Shown here: one piece after another, positions 34,390 through 45,440 of the stretch
Layout: each line of letters begins with the position of its first letter
How positions within the stretch are numbered: the first letter of the stretch is position 1
Assembly: GCA_018902385.1 (NCBI GenBank)
Contig: JABSSW010000028.1
Coordinates: forward strand, 522,075 to 586,074
DNA from: Physcia stellaris
Taxonomy: Eukaryota; Ascomycota; Lecanoromycetes; Caliciales; Physciaceae
Reading direction: 5' to 3'
Length of the DNA: 64,000 nucleotides
The notes under the pieces: generated by a model
Databases searched by the model: none
Told to the model about the DNA's origin: nothing
What the model saw: only the letters and a program-made list of their open reading frames with translations
Program-made: the position numbers and the translations under genes

Positions 34390-34707
34390 CTAGTCAGTCT
34401 TCGCTCGCTTGTTGATATTTGCATTGGTGTTGGTCTTCCGTTTGCGTCCGGTGATGGTCCGCACTGAATTGGTTGTGGCCGCGGTGGAGCCAGTAAATTC
34501 CCCATCGTATTGCATCGCTTGACTGTACAGTTGGCTTGGTGAAGAAGGCATAACCGTGTAACTAGACGGAGGAGGTTGGCTCGAAGGGACTTGCACTATT
34601 TCGTCAGTCGTCAAATCAATTGCTTTCTTGAAGGGTTTTTTGATGGGTGAACCATTCCCCCCCCAACGGCGGCGAGAGAAGGGCATCGGGGGGTGTTTCC
34701 GACTCAT
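34390..34707 (-). other. Open frame inside the DNA transposon (cargo or captured fragment?)
   Basis: A frame of 105 codons starting MSRKHPPMPFSRRRWGG and ending in a basic tail (GRKRKTNTNANINKRAK). A second minus-strand frame (34616-34975) overlaps its upstream part, and the two are separated by a run of eight C at about 34,660, so one of them could be a frameshifted continuation of the other. It resembles no transposase that I know. It may be a captured host gene fragment or the remnant of an internal domain. Confidence 0.35.
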
Positions 34708-34806
34708 ATTCGCTAACAGTGAAAGGCGTCGTGGCCTTACTAGGAGGAGAGATCATAGCAGGGGTCTGATTCGCGATGCAGGTGGGTGGTAGGTAGGTAG
34801 GTAGAT

Positions 34807-34906
34807 AAAATCGAGAATTGGGAAGTGGGTGTTGCAGGCCGGATATACCGGGATTAAGAGTCTTGGCAAGTCCAAATAGCGATCTCAAGTCCGGATAGGC
34901 GCTCCC
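34807..34906 (-). repeat. Right terminal inverted repeat of the DNA transposon
   Basis: Reverse complement of the left arm, ending GTCCGGATAGGCGCTCCC and followed at once by the TATTTTTA duplication. Confidence 0.9.
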
Positions 34907-34914
34907 TATTTTTA

Positions 34915-35864
34915 CTCCTCTGAGACTCTCGTCCTTGTCCCATCTGTATTGGGTTAGCGCAGAGCTAGTCGCCAAAGCAAATCTGGGTAATACTCAAGCG
35001 GAGGGTTTTCACTGAAGAAGATCCTCCATCCATACGTCACAAACATCATATAATCGTGCTCGCCCAACGTTTTTGCCTTTCGCTCTATCACGGCGTCTGT
35101 ACGAACATGGAAGCAAGACATAGAGATGGACGACAAGACGGCATAATCACCTTAGCTTTCGAAGATTCTATTGAGACTATTTATAGCGTGCACGGGCCGC
35201 AATTCATCTCCTTTGACGACATGCGATCATCTCGCTGGTATCCACCACGCCAACACATTGTTGCTGATCAGATCCAGGTCTTGTCTGACAGCAGTTGGAT
35301 GAGCCTTCCGACATGTTCGAGATACTATGCTTATCAGTTGAGTTGGAGTGGTGTGTCGACTCACCTCACACTTCTGTCTTGGTGCAACTGTTGGGTCCCG
35401 ATGAATAAACCCGAGGTAGCCACATGAAGAATATGAGTCCAAAACACACTTCAAGGAAGACCGAACAGAAACTGAGACAGTCTCTTAATTCTGCAAGGCG
35501 TCAATATCGAAGACTCTGCAACTGTCTTGGTACAACACCTTCAAGCATCGACAGACAATATAGGTCACATCTGACTGAAGTTGTCTTTGTTCTGCATTTT
35601 ATTGACGGCCAAAGCTGACAGGTAATATACCCGACGCGCATCAAAGCCATGGCTCCTTCATCAAGCGCGCAGCATACCGGGACTCAGGAATGTACCTCGA
35701 GGACCCGGCGACAGTATGAAGAAATCATAGTGACAATTGCCAAGCTTTGACAGGCACCAACTCCTAGCTCAAGAGATCTAGTCTAAGGAAAAGAAAGGGT
35801 GAAAAAGGGTCATAAAAGCGACACAACGAAAGACCACAGATCGCTCACCCACATGTCCCAGCAT
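34915..35864. other. Region right of the transposon with a possible gene fragment
   Basis: On the minus strand a frame from 35,136 (MSSISMSCFHVRTDAV, then FVTYGWRIFFSENPPLE) can be spliced through a 52-nt intron-like segment (GTATTA, CTAAC, ACAG) to WDKDESLRG just before the transposon edge. This may be a small gene cut by the insertion, but I cannot find its continuation on the far side. A + frame at 35056-35427 overlaps it and has no support. The rest is featureless. Confidence 0.3.
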
Positions 35865-36572
35865 TTAAATCTGCAGCCAAGCGAGCAGTCCTTGAAGAAA
35901 AGAGGCCAGCGCGAATATGGCTGCACTCACGGCCACTCCAACGTCCGCTCTGCGCGAGTATCCACCGACCAGTGCCCCGATTGCGGGCGAAACGACCAGC
36001 ATAGAGATCAGCAACCAAGCAATCCTTCTTTTGTCGAACACCCTTCGAATAAGGATGACTTCCTTTCCACCTAAACTCATTCGTCTTTCAGAAGCCGCGA
36101 CGGAGAATTGCGTGTTGTCCTGGACATATGTGCGCTCGTGGATCATCACATTTGGATTGAGGAAGGCTTCGGTAAGGATACTGTCGTCTCTACAGTCTTT
36201 TACGTTCACTCTTTCGTAAGGCTCGTTGCCCAGTGTACTTCCTATCTTGTACACGAACCAATGTTAGCACTTCTCTTCGACATGCCACATGATGCTTTTC
36301 TTTACCCATTGTATCTTTGCTGTGCCCACGACAGTCCTTGTCAAAAGCAAGACGAACCGACTCTCTTTACAAGCACTTCGAGCCGCTCTCTGGTAACAGT
36401 CTCTTAATTCTTCAAACGTCCTTTCGCCCGTGTCTGTGGCACCTAAGGGAACAAAAAATAGGTACGACGCCCCGTGAGTGTTTTGAGCGACGACTGCCCA
36501 TTGAAGTTGGGGCTCGACAAATTGTGGAGGCGAGCACCAAGCTCTTGGATAAACAGGACGATTTTGACGCAT
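35865..36572 (-). CDS. Protein with two C-terminal membrane segments, unknown function
   Basis: Two exons, 36572-36306 and 36245-35865, with a 60-nt intron (GTAAAG donor, GCTAAC branch, ACAAG acceptor). The product is 215 residues. The soluble part includes FEELRDCYQRAARSACKES and IGSTLGNEPYERVNVKDC. The end has a paired hydrophobic module, FDKRRIAWLLISMLVVSPAI and GVAVSAAIFALASFLQGLL, separated by a short GGYSRRAD loop. I recall a large family of uncharacterised filamentous-ascomycete proteins with the same FDKRRI...two-TM ending. The pattern implies a tail-anchored hairpin with a cytosolic N-terminal domain. The splice is required to join the two frames. Function is unknown; the start is the only ATG that precedes the conserved part. 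Confidence 0.7.
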
Positions 36573-38253
36573 ACTCTAGGTATCTGCACTTCGAAGTGTC
36601 TTTGAGCTGCTAAGAAACTATGTATGGATTTGAGGCGGCACTTCTCTTAGGGCGGATCTTATAACGAATTATACCAAGAATATGTCTGATCAAGTTGTCA
36701 ATTGAGACATTGTATGATATATCATACGGTAGAAAAATGAAGAAACTCAAGCTATATTTCGGGTTGAATCTGCGAAGCTCATCTCGTCGAAGCAGGTAAA
36801 GTATAAACAAAATACCTGAGGTGGCAACGATGGCCGCAGTGGCGGCAATTTAATGTGTAGATTCATAAATCGACCTACATGTTTAGGCGGCATTCACGAA
36901 TTTAGGTACCGTGCACTAATTGGATGCGCAGCTGGAGTACATTTACTAATTTTCAGGTACTTTTTTGACAGTTGGTAGTGTTTTGACTAACCACACCGTT
37001 CTTAACTTAAAGGAGTAATCGTGGGGTTGCCGCAAATCGTGCTGCGGCAAATCCACGGGCCACATTCACATGTACTCCAAAGTCGCAGATCGTAGTTCGT
37101 CCTGCTCTACCCCTGCAGAAAGCACCCCATGGGCCATGGCATAAGGTTGGTCTTGGACCAAACCACTCCTTGACAGCTCACCCCGGGTCTGGCTTCCAAA
37201 CTTGACAGTTCGCCATCCAATTTACTAACCATCGACTCCCTTTCAGTTCTAGTAAGGTCCTGATGCACGATCATGCCGTTTGCCAGCACTTCCTCGTAAA
37301 AGGCCCAATGAGAAGCGAAGTTTCCGCTGACAAAGCCGCCGAAGATGGTCGTTCGTACAGAGACGGTGCATTATTGCGCGTGTTCGAGATGTCAAACGTT
37401 GATGGGAGCCAATCGCCAATTGTCCTCCAAGGCGATGTGAGGGCCCGGCGATCATGCTGTCATGTAGATCTGGGCTGCGAGCCTCACGCAGGCTAAGGTA
37501 TTTTCCGGGCCCGCTCGAGCTAGTAAGGATTGTCAGGTCGGATGTTTTACTTCACTTCAATGGTTGTTATCGATATCTACTGCAGTCTATCAGCTTTAAC
37601 ATCTTCATCATCTTAATTCTGATTGTATTACATATGGCATCGAAGTCGTGCATAGATGAAGCTCTGTAATCCATTTCTGGAGCTGTACCCTTGGCTTTGA
37701 TCAAATGAACTCTCCATCAAAGGTGCAGTAAATAGTGTGCCCTCTATACAACTTGGTTCACGGACTTGTGTCTGCAACTTGATACTTTGGAAATGTATAA
37801 GGACATCGAAACAATCTTCCCTGAAGGAAAACCTCAGCCGTTTGGGACACAGCGCCGAGCAAAAGAATTAGAAGTAAACGCTCAGAGCTTCTCAGCAGGG
37901 TTTTAAAGCTCGTGATTATAATTTCATGACATCCTGAAATAGTTGAAGTTGAGCTACCTTTTGACAAGACTTTTTCAATCGTTATAGAATGAATGGCGCA
38001 AATCAGATGTTTCAATAGTGCCGCAATGGCTCTAGATAGAGAATATGTATCATTATAAAGCGTGGAAGGACCTTGGATCATATGTTTAAATCTCAAACAG
38101 CCATCTTTGAAGAGCAGACTGGATATCCTGTTCTTCTATGTGTAATTCAAGTCACTAAGTCCCTACCCAGAGACGTTGTGTCTGCAGTGTTGTATTGGGC
38201 AATAGGAAGGGCATATTTAGTGTTCATTTTGTGCCACCGGTCGCATTCGAGAA
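36573..38253. other. Intergenic region with scattered decayed coding sequence
   Basis: No intact gene. Bases 36,650-37,020 are rather AT-rich. Bases 37,107-37,446 contain minus-strand coding-like fragments (listed separately). The remainder (37,500-38,250) shows only short frames. Confidence 0.4.
37107..37446 (-). pseudogene. Coding-like fragment with a frameshift, unrecognised
   Basis: On the minus strand one frame reads SPWRTIGDWLPSTFDISNT. An adjacent frame continues VRTTIFGGFVSGNFASHWAF, then YEEVLANGMIVHQDLTRTE. Residue use looks like a real protein, but the frames do not join without an indel and no start is seen. Probably the remnant of a decayed gene. Confidence 0.3.
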
Positions 38254-39450
38254 GGTTTTAATGGGTAGGCAAATCAAATAACGATGGAAAGGAATCAATC
38301 ATCCCTTCTAGCGCTCAGAGGGTGCGTTATAAGGTGATAGACTTGTGGTGAGTATACGATAGCTATGACAAACGGCGGCGTTATTGGGATTAAAGCGACG
38401 TCATCAACATCAATATCGCTGACTTGGACCTATTTTATCTTGACCTGTTTCGAAATCACTCAAGATGAGAGATTAAAGAGAACATAATTACCATCGTTAT
38501 GTTGCCAATTGTACCAGCCACTCTAGAGAATCTGATATTTGATGAACAATTGTGTGTATTGGAAAGAGGTCTTCTGCATTTATGAAAATTTGGGGTAATG
38601 CAGCTACGTCGAAGATCTGTCCTCTTTGAGATCTTCGTTGATCTGTAACCACTAAGTTGTCTCCATCTCCAAGACAGCCACTCCACGCTGGATCATACGT
38701 AGATATATCAGGGGAATGCTCATCAGTGGGCTCAGGGCCATCAATGTGCCGTTTGGTCCCCCATAGCTCGTCTCCTGGAATGTGAAGTATTGAGCGCACC
38801 TGCTCTCAAACTGCCAATTTTGCTGCGGACTGATAAAGTCCTGAAGATTGAGGAGCTTGTAGTCACCGAACCCATGATAGCACCCTTGACGCAGTGTCGA
38901 AAGGTAATTTGGAGGATACGCCCTCGTTATACTGTAATAGACATCCCCGATCGTGATGTGGGTATCATAATGGGGAGAGAAGAGGGCTACCGCGGCCAGC
39001 GTATTGTAAACAACATATACAGAAGGTGAGGTACTTATGGCCGATTAGTCAGAGCTTTCGCACAGACTGAGATGATTGAGACAAACAATGTAAAGCCATC
39101 CGCGACGAGCGTCGTAGCTACCGTGGATTCAGGTGCTGATCCATTCGATATCTCTGACTTTGGTAAGAAAAAGAGTACTTGCAGCGTCGACGCAAGCAGG
39201 CTACAGGCTCGTTGATTAACAGTGCTGTTCACGCTAAAGCTGGAAGTTGATATTGAAGAGGGTGCGCTAGACACCAATTCTGTGTGATTACTGTATGAGC
39301 CAGCGACTAGCATAGTGTAGGCGAACAAATCGAAGAAGCCTAAGACGCGACTTGGATTGGAAAGCATCGTAGTATACCACCAAGGTCTCAACAACTTTCG
39401 ATATGCGATCAGGGCCCCGCGTTGGTAAACAGGAATAGGAAATCGCTAGC
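38254..39450 (-). pseudogene. Decayed gene on the minus strand, several shifted frames
   Basis: Successive minus-strand frames look coding but change phase. They are about 39,450-39,035 (ALIAYRKLLRPWWYTTM, FFDLFAYTMLVAGS, then TLVADGFTLFVSIISVCAK), 39,045-38,652 (VYVVYNTLAAVALFSPHYD, DVYYSITRAYPPNYLSTLR, then WQFESRCAQYFTFQETSY) and 38,660-38,497 (IFDVAALPQIFINAEDLFP). A last piece at about 38,430-38,310 reads VALIPITPPFVIAIVY. The pieces are collinear, and some junctions show splice-like AG. The hydrophobic segments suggest a membrane protein. I could not assemble one intact product and do not recognise the family. An intact gene with introns that I misplaced is the alternative. Confidence 0.35.
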
Positions 39451-40293
39451 TTCACTCGAAAAGGCGAGTAGAGTAGAGAAGCATGATTTAGCGGAAATGG
39501 GTACTTTAGCAATCATGCGCAGGATATTTCTTATTTCCGAGGTCAGCCTTGCCGGCGTGCCTGGAGCATATGCTTACAGCCCCAAGCAGCACAGAGCGGT
39601 ACGAGTAGATGTCAGCAAGCGATGTAACGAAAACAGAGACTCAATCACCGTATCCGTACAGCTTCCCTTTAAAGTGCTGCGGTACGTTACCAACCTTGAT
39701 GTTCCACAGGTAAACTGCAGCTGATGGTTTATAATTAGAGATTATGGGTCGAGAATATCCCAGCAAAATTACCGTGGGATTCAGGTTGTATAAGGGGCAG
39801 GCATTTGTACAGCCTGCATATTGGCCAGATTACAGGTGCCAACCTGACGATCCCCTGAATTATGTACTTGCAATTTGTTGCAACAGCAAAATGAAAGTAT
39901 TCATCGCTAGAATGTTGACAGAAGAACCGCAAAGCTCTTTGCCCATACCAGCGTGGCAAAAAAGCCGCAATTTATGGACAAATTCCTACCCCTACACCAT
40001 GGTGCTTGAATAGTCAAGCTTGCTGGATGGACTTCGTGTGCTCCAATAAATTGATAGCTCACAGATTAGCGGTCTGTAAGTAGGGATGCTTCCAAAGTCT
40101 GCTGGTGATTGTATGTGTAAATCAGAATGCTGGCCGCTCACTGCGGCACAATTTTATAAGCAATCAAAGCCTCCTTTCGTTACTTTACTAGCCAGCTGGG
40201 GCGGAGAGATAGTATCCTTTGGCTTATCACCTTCGCGAGGAAAGAATAGATACGATCACTACTCAATGTTAACGCCACTTGTCAACCTCGGAC
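39451..40293. other. Intergenic region, possibly the upstream part of the decayed gene
   Basis: Minus-strand stretches such as ILRMIAKVPISAKSCFSTLL (about 39,530-39,450) and NILAMNTFILLLQQIAS (about 39,930-39,860) look coding-like and may be earlier exons of the decayed gene. No intact frame is seen. Confidence 0.3.
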
Positions 40294-43200
40294 TCACACC
40301 TCAGTCTCAACGCCTGGCTCTCGCTCATGGTGCTGAAAGTGGCTCGTCAGATGGTCTTTGCCATGCTGTAGCTTGGTCTTCATCCAGTCTGCGGTTCGCA
40401 CTCCTTTGAATTGCATGATCCCTCTTTGTGTTCGCTTCAATTCATCTGAATGTTTGGAATAATCTTTGATTTGATCAAGCGCGTTTCGCTTTCCGTCATC
40501 ATGGTCCCCTTTTCCGTCGTCGTCTTCGTCATCGGAGCTGCTCGAGCTGCTACTGCTCGAATCGGCGCCGTTCATAGCGATCTTCACCTCCTGATTGTCA
40601 TCGGCTGTCGCAAGAACCTCGAAAACATCCTGTAGATTTGGACTATCCCTTGCGAGGCCTTTATGGTAGCCACTAAGGCCACGCAAGAATCTCAGCGGTA
40701 CGTCGAGGCTGCCAATCTTTTCCCCTAAATCATCCGCACAGCAGGTCTCTCCGCGCTTCAGGTTTTCATGGCCTTTCCAAACAGGAATGTTGACTCTCTG
40801 CTGCTCTTCATCTGGGATATCCTTGAGCCAAAGGACCGCGAAAGCAGGTGTTTTATCGGGACCCAGACTGTTCTTTCTGAATTCGATGACGAGACAGGAA
40901 CAATACCGCTTCTTTACCGCTAATCTTACTTGTCGATCACGCTTGCCCATCCATCGGACCCCTTGTTCTGAGGTCGATGCGTACATCTTGCCACGTGAGA
41001 TAGAGGTACGAAGTTTGATGCGTAAGCCTCTCAGGTCATGGGGGAGATCTTCCGATGTGATCGGTCCTGTGATGTCTAGCGTGCCGTAGTCCCAGCCAAG
41101 GAGTTCTCGCGGAGCCTGGAGCTCAATGGAGCGGAATACCATAGAAATACGAGCGCGACCGTAACCTATTCCGCCTACCAGGGGAAATTGATCAACGATC
41201 TGTGAGCGGTGTTTGAAGATCTTTGCAAGCGGCAGATAAACCATTCCTAATAGCGGATCATTCTCATGAACTCGAGAGTCACGCACTGAGAGCATGACTT
41301 CTGTTGTTCTCCAGTCACGAATCAAGCGTTCTGTACCCGCGTTGAAAAAGGGTTTAGCGTTCTTCGGCTTTGTCCTGGTTTTGAAGATCTTCTGGTGATT
41401 GAGTATGATAGTACAGTAGCTAGAAGGTAGATCACCGGCGCCCTCTTCAGTATCGTCACCCTCATTTCCCTCATTCTTATTGATCTGTTGGAACTCAAGA
41501 CCTGTGATCTGATGTATCTGGATCGAAAAGATTCCAGTTGGGTGGTGACTGGACGGAGGTACAGAAATAAGCATGTTGTCCTCTTTAATCTTTAGGTCCT
41601 GGGCTTTCTGTTGATCGATCTCCAGTGTTTCGGCTCGATCAGTGGCCTCGCGAAGTTTCCGGTCTACTTCTTTGGATACTTTTTCTTTCAATTGTTCCAT
41701 ACTCTTGACATCGGGGTCGACCGTTTGACGTTCGAATTGTTCTTCCTGAATACGAGTTTTGGGGAAATAGCCCACGCTCCAGTCTAACGATCCTGGCATA
41801 CCTTTTCCGGACTCGAAACCTAGGAAGCCATCATGTCTATCCCACATACGCGCTTTGGATTTTGCATTATGCATGAGCTCTTTAAGGCTTACTTCGATTT
41901 TGCCTAGATCGTCGTCAGCAGATAGCCGGTCTGAATCCCAAAGCTGTATCCGCAAACGCTCATCTGCATTGAGCTGCTCCTGTCCAACAAGGACAAATGA
42001 AGTCTCGTCCCAAACTGGTTTCATATCTTCCACAATTACACGAGTCGACCAGATAGGCTTGCCAAACTTTGCCCAGCCCACGGTGACGTAGGCATCTGAT
42101 GAGCCCTTCTTCAAACCCCCATACCGGGATCACCCTCTTTGAAATCATCACCCTTCTTTATTCTAACCATCAGAACACCCCGAGTACTTGTATCCTTCTT
42201 AAAATCGTCCCCAACAAGCATGTCCTTGAGATCCAGAGTTAAGCTCTTGGGAGCAACATATTCCGCTAGAGCGGCATCAATCGAGCTCTGAACAAATGAG
42301 GATATCAGAGGAAGGTCCATAAGATTCAAGCCTTTCTTCGTCAAGGGTACACAGGAGAGGTCGGCTTTGGGCTGTCCGAGTAAGGTCAGAGTACAGAGAC
42401 TGAAGAATGGTGGATCAGGGCAGAGCTGCAGTCGCATGCGCATAGTGCCAATGATGCCCCTGAGCTCAACCCAGACAGGAAGACGTATGCCACCTGGTAG
42501 ATAGAATGCAAGATACAGATGAGCATTTTTGGCTTTTACCTTCAAGCTCTTGCCGCTGCTCGAAGCTCTGTACGAGAAAGCGACTTCCACATTGACAAAA
42601 TCACCTTCTTCCGCCTCCATACCCTCGGCGATATTCTCGTCGTCATCTTCTTGCTTCTTCTCGTCTCCTTCGTCTTGCTCACCTGCATCCGGATCATTTT
42701 GCGATTCGGACTCCGGGCCATCATCGACCTGACCCTCGCCAGGAACCTTTCGGTCGCTGCTCTCTTTCTTCTGATCCGATTGAACGCGTCCATCAACAGA
42801 GACATCTTTTGCTGCAGCACCTGTCGGGAGCCATCGTATGCCTAATATACGAATCGACTCGCTCCCTTGTCCAAGGTCCTCTACACTAATCATGCGCACA
42901 AGTTTCGGGAGTGACGCTTGCATGACGTCCTCCAATGTGTCCGCTAGACTTGTGAATAGATCTGGATTAATGAGGGACCATATGGATGCAAGTAATGAAT
43001 TGAGCCATTGAGTAGACTCTGGAGTTGGAGATTTAGCTCTGTCGTATTCGGCGGATCTCGATGCATCCCAGACCTCTTCCTCCCAAACATTTCGAATACG
43101 TATACTCATCCACCCTTGTAGACCCCAGATGATACTACCCCCAACAAGTAGCCCAACACTGAGTATTATCGATGAAGAAAGTGACAAATAGAGCCAATTC

Positions 43201-44030
43201 CGCGCAAACCCACCGTTTCGGATGGTCATTAAAGCATGGACGCCGACAGTTAGCACTAGAGTGATAAATAATACGGACCCTAGGCCAACGCTAATGGCAA
43301 GTTTATAAATAGCAGCAAGCTTCTCTTGCGCGTCATCGTAGTTTGGTGGAGGAAAAAGCTTTGCCATGCCTTCATGCTCTGCCTGGATCTCCTCCGTCTC
43401 CTTCTTGAGCTGGCTCTCGCTTTTCGAGAATCCACTGAAACCTGTCGAGGTTCGAGGCCCTGAGCCAGCCGGAGGCTCATTTTCAGGCGCTTTGCGCAGC
43501 TCTTTGGAGGTTGAATCATGTATCACCACGGGCAAATGCGTTACTGGATCGGTGACTTCACGTCCTGTGTCATCCCGTTTCATGTGCTTCATGTTTTTCC
43601 TCTTCTGCCGAGGATCGAGTGCGTTCGCAGCCGTTTGTGTGGTATCCTCGGATTGTTCGCCCTTCTTTGGGCTGGACGGTCCATTGGGGCTCTGCTCGCC
43701 TGCTGGGCCCTCAGACACCCCATCCGCATTATTTCCGTTTAAAGGAGGTTGATCTACGTTACGATTGTGACTGTCGTAAAGCTGGCCCTGCGAGGTGGAT
43801 CTTTCAGGTGGTTGTTCTTTTAGGTGTAGTCGAGTCTTCAAACTTCCAATTATACCATCTTCTTCCTGGTCTGCTACACCGTCGTGAGGTCCGTTGGAGG
43901 CGATGGCCGCATTCTCTTCTTGCTTTTGTTCACGGTAATCTTGAACGTTTGGCACTGGATGGCGTGAACTGTATGGTGCGGTATAAGTTCTCTTGGACGC
44001 GTTTTCATCAAAGTCGCTGCTAGCAGACAT
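40294..44030 (-). CDS. Mug190-type protein: TM hairpin, SMP domain and C2 domains; one frameshift
   Basis: The start is the ATG at 44030 (MSASSDFDENASK). The first 240 residues are hydrophilic. Two membrane segments follow (ISVGLGSVLFITLVLTVGV and LSSSIILSVGLLVGGSIIWG), then an SMP-like lipid-transfer domain (ESTQWLNSLLASIWSLINPD to LTLLGQPKADLSCVPLTKKG) and two C2 domains (KKGSSDAYVTVGWAKFG; GIFSIQIHQITGLEF). The C-terminus has an acidic Ser run and a basic tail. The plan is that of tricalbins and fission-yeast Mug190, ER proteins at plasma-membrane contact sites. The gene is one open frame except at about 42,111-42,125. There a run of five G then three T breaks the frame inside the first C2 domain, and one missing base would restore a 1245-residue protein. 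A homopolymer error is the simplest reading; a real disabling mutation is possible. Confidence 0.88.
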
Positions 44031-44444
44031 AGTGCATGGAGTTTCTTCGTAGTATTTGGCAACGTGAGGATTTTCACTGAAGCTCAAACGCTGAGGTAGT
44101 AGGCGTTCAAGCGATTGGCGATGGTGAAATAAGTGGTGGTGCCAACAGACCTGCTGCGGAAAGCGCAGGATATTTGAATGGGGAAAGAGCGTGCCATATC
44201 CAAGGCCAAGGTCGGAGAAACCTGTTTGAGTTTGGCGATGAATTACAAGCTCTTGGACCCTTGCCTTCCAATGTGGCTAGCGTTTTGCGGGGAAGCTACG
44301 TAAGGTAAGGTGGGAGGGTGGGGGCTTGAGGCTCGGCGGGATCTGCACCTAAATTGGTTGAAGCGCCCCCACTAGAAGGACTAAAAAGATTCCAGTCACT
44401 TTGGACAACATGGATGGGTGTTCCTTTGGGATGCACAGGGTGTT
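44031..44444. promoter_or_regulatory. Divergent promoter region of the Mug190-like gene and DPH4
   Basis: A 414-bp gap separates two divergently oriented starts, so it should contain both promoters. The strand around 44,310-44,340 is G-rich (GGTGGGAGGGTGGGGG). No clear TATA box is seen. Confidence 0.5.
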
Positions 44445-44966
44445 ATGACGTCCTTTTCGTCAACTCAGAACCACTACGAGGTACTCTCACTCACTTTGGC
44501 GTCTAGTAGAGGTGAGGCGCACACTCTGAGCGACATAAAGAGCGCCTATCACCGTGCTTTACTCGCCCATCATCCTGACAAATCTCTTCCCTCAACCTCT
44601 ACAAGACCCAAGTACACGGTAGATCAAATAACGCAAGCCTATCGCATACTCAGTGATCCTGTTTCTCGCTCATCTTTCGATCGCCAGCTTCGACTAAACA
44701 CGAACCCCAACACGTTCACGAAGGACAGTGTGACTACTGTCTCAAAGACCGGCACCGCTAGCGAAACGGTTGATCTGGATGACCTTAACTATGATGACCA
44801 TCAAAGATTATGGTTCCGAGAATGTCGATGCGGGCAAACAAAAGGCTTCGTCGTCACCGAGAGCCATCTGGAGCATAGAGCGGCCGATGGGGAAGCCATC
44901 GTGGGTTGTGCAGGCTGTAGCCTATGGTTGAGAATCCTCTTTGCAACGGTTGAAGATGAAGGCTGA
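44445..44966 (+). CDS. DPH4: Diphthamide biosynthesis protein 4 (J domain plus CSL zinc finger)
   Basis: A single exon of 173 residues. The N-terminal J domain has QNHYEVLSL, helix II (DIKSAYHRALLAHHPDKS, with the HPD motif) and the helix ITQAYRILSDPVSRSSFDRQ. The C-terminal CSL-type zinc finger has its four cysteines in ECRCG and GCAGC, with the conserved WFRECRCG and GCSLWLRI. This pairing is diagnostic of Dph4/Jjj3, which supplies electrons or iron to the Dph1-Dph2 radical enzyme in the first step of diphthamide formation on elongation factor 2. The start at 44445 is chosen because it begins the conserved MTSFSSTQNHYEVL; an upstream in-frame GTG is not needed. The gene appears intact. Confidence 0.93.
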   Translation: MTSFSSTQNHYEVLSLTLASSRGEAHTLSDIKSAYHRALLAHHPDKSLPSTSTRPKYTVDQITQAYRILSDPVSRSSFDRQLRLNTNPNTFTKDSVTTVSKTGTASETVDLDDLNYDDHQRLWFRECRCGQTKGFVVTESHLEHRAADGEAIVGCAGCSLWLRILFATVEDEG

Positions 44967-45440
44967 GCGCTATGGCGCTACATCAAGAATTCCGAAAATT
45001 ACATTGACAGATCAAAAATGAAATTGGTTAACCTCCGTCGAGTTCTTACAGTTTTCCAAGTCCGCCATGTATCGCTTAGGTACCGGAACAGTCAACTCCG
45101 CATTTTCAAGAAATTCTGCCACGACAAATCATGATGACCCCAAGGTGCATTGGCCCGGGGTCCACCCTCTTGCTATCTGATCGATTCTGTTTCACTTGCA
45201 AACTGTCATAGACCTTGTCGGATTTTGGCTGCTTTCTGAAGACCACTCAATCAATCAGAGCAGGATCTTGATCTGAAGGACGCGACGGGTCCTGATGAGG
45301 TTTACTGAAGGTCGGGAGCGGTCCACGCTAGAAACGAGGAATGAGGTGCTCAAAGGGCAGCATGACTCCCAAGCCGTGTGGAGGCCAAAAAGACCTGTAT
45401 ATTGGGGACAAACGTCTAATGGACGTGAAGATGACTCGAG
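44967..45440. other. Intergenic region between convergent genes
   Basis: About 470 bp between the ends of DPH4 (+) and the Pro/Gln-rich gene (-). No feature recognised. Confidence 0.5.

Larger units (their letters stand above)
34085..34906. mobile_element. 822-bp non-autonomous DNA transposon with long TIRs and 8-bp TSD
   Basis: The two ends are inverted copies of each other, beginning GGGAGCGCCTATCCGG and ending with its reverse complement. They match perfectly for the first 47 bases and clearly for about 100. The element is bracketed by identical octamers TATTTTTA (34,077-34,084 and 34,907-34,914). An 8-bp duplication is typical of hAT elements, though P-like families also make 8 bp. There is no transposase, so it must have been moved in trans. 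The interior has a minus-strand frame of about 105 codons (listed separately). The near-perfect ends and intact duplication suggest a fairly young insertion, and its base composition is not RIP-like. Confidence 0.9.
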
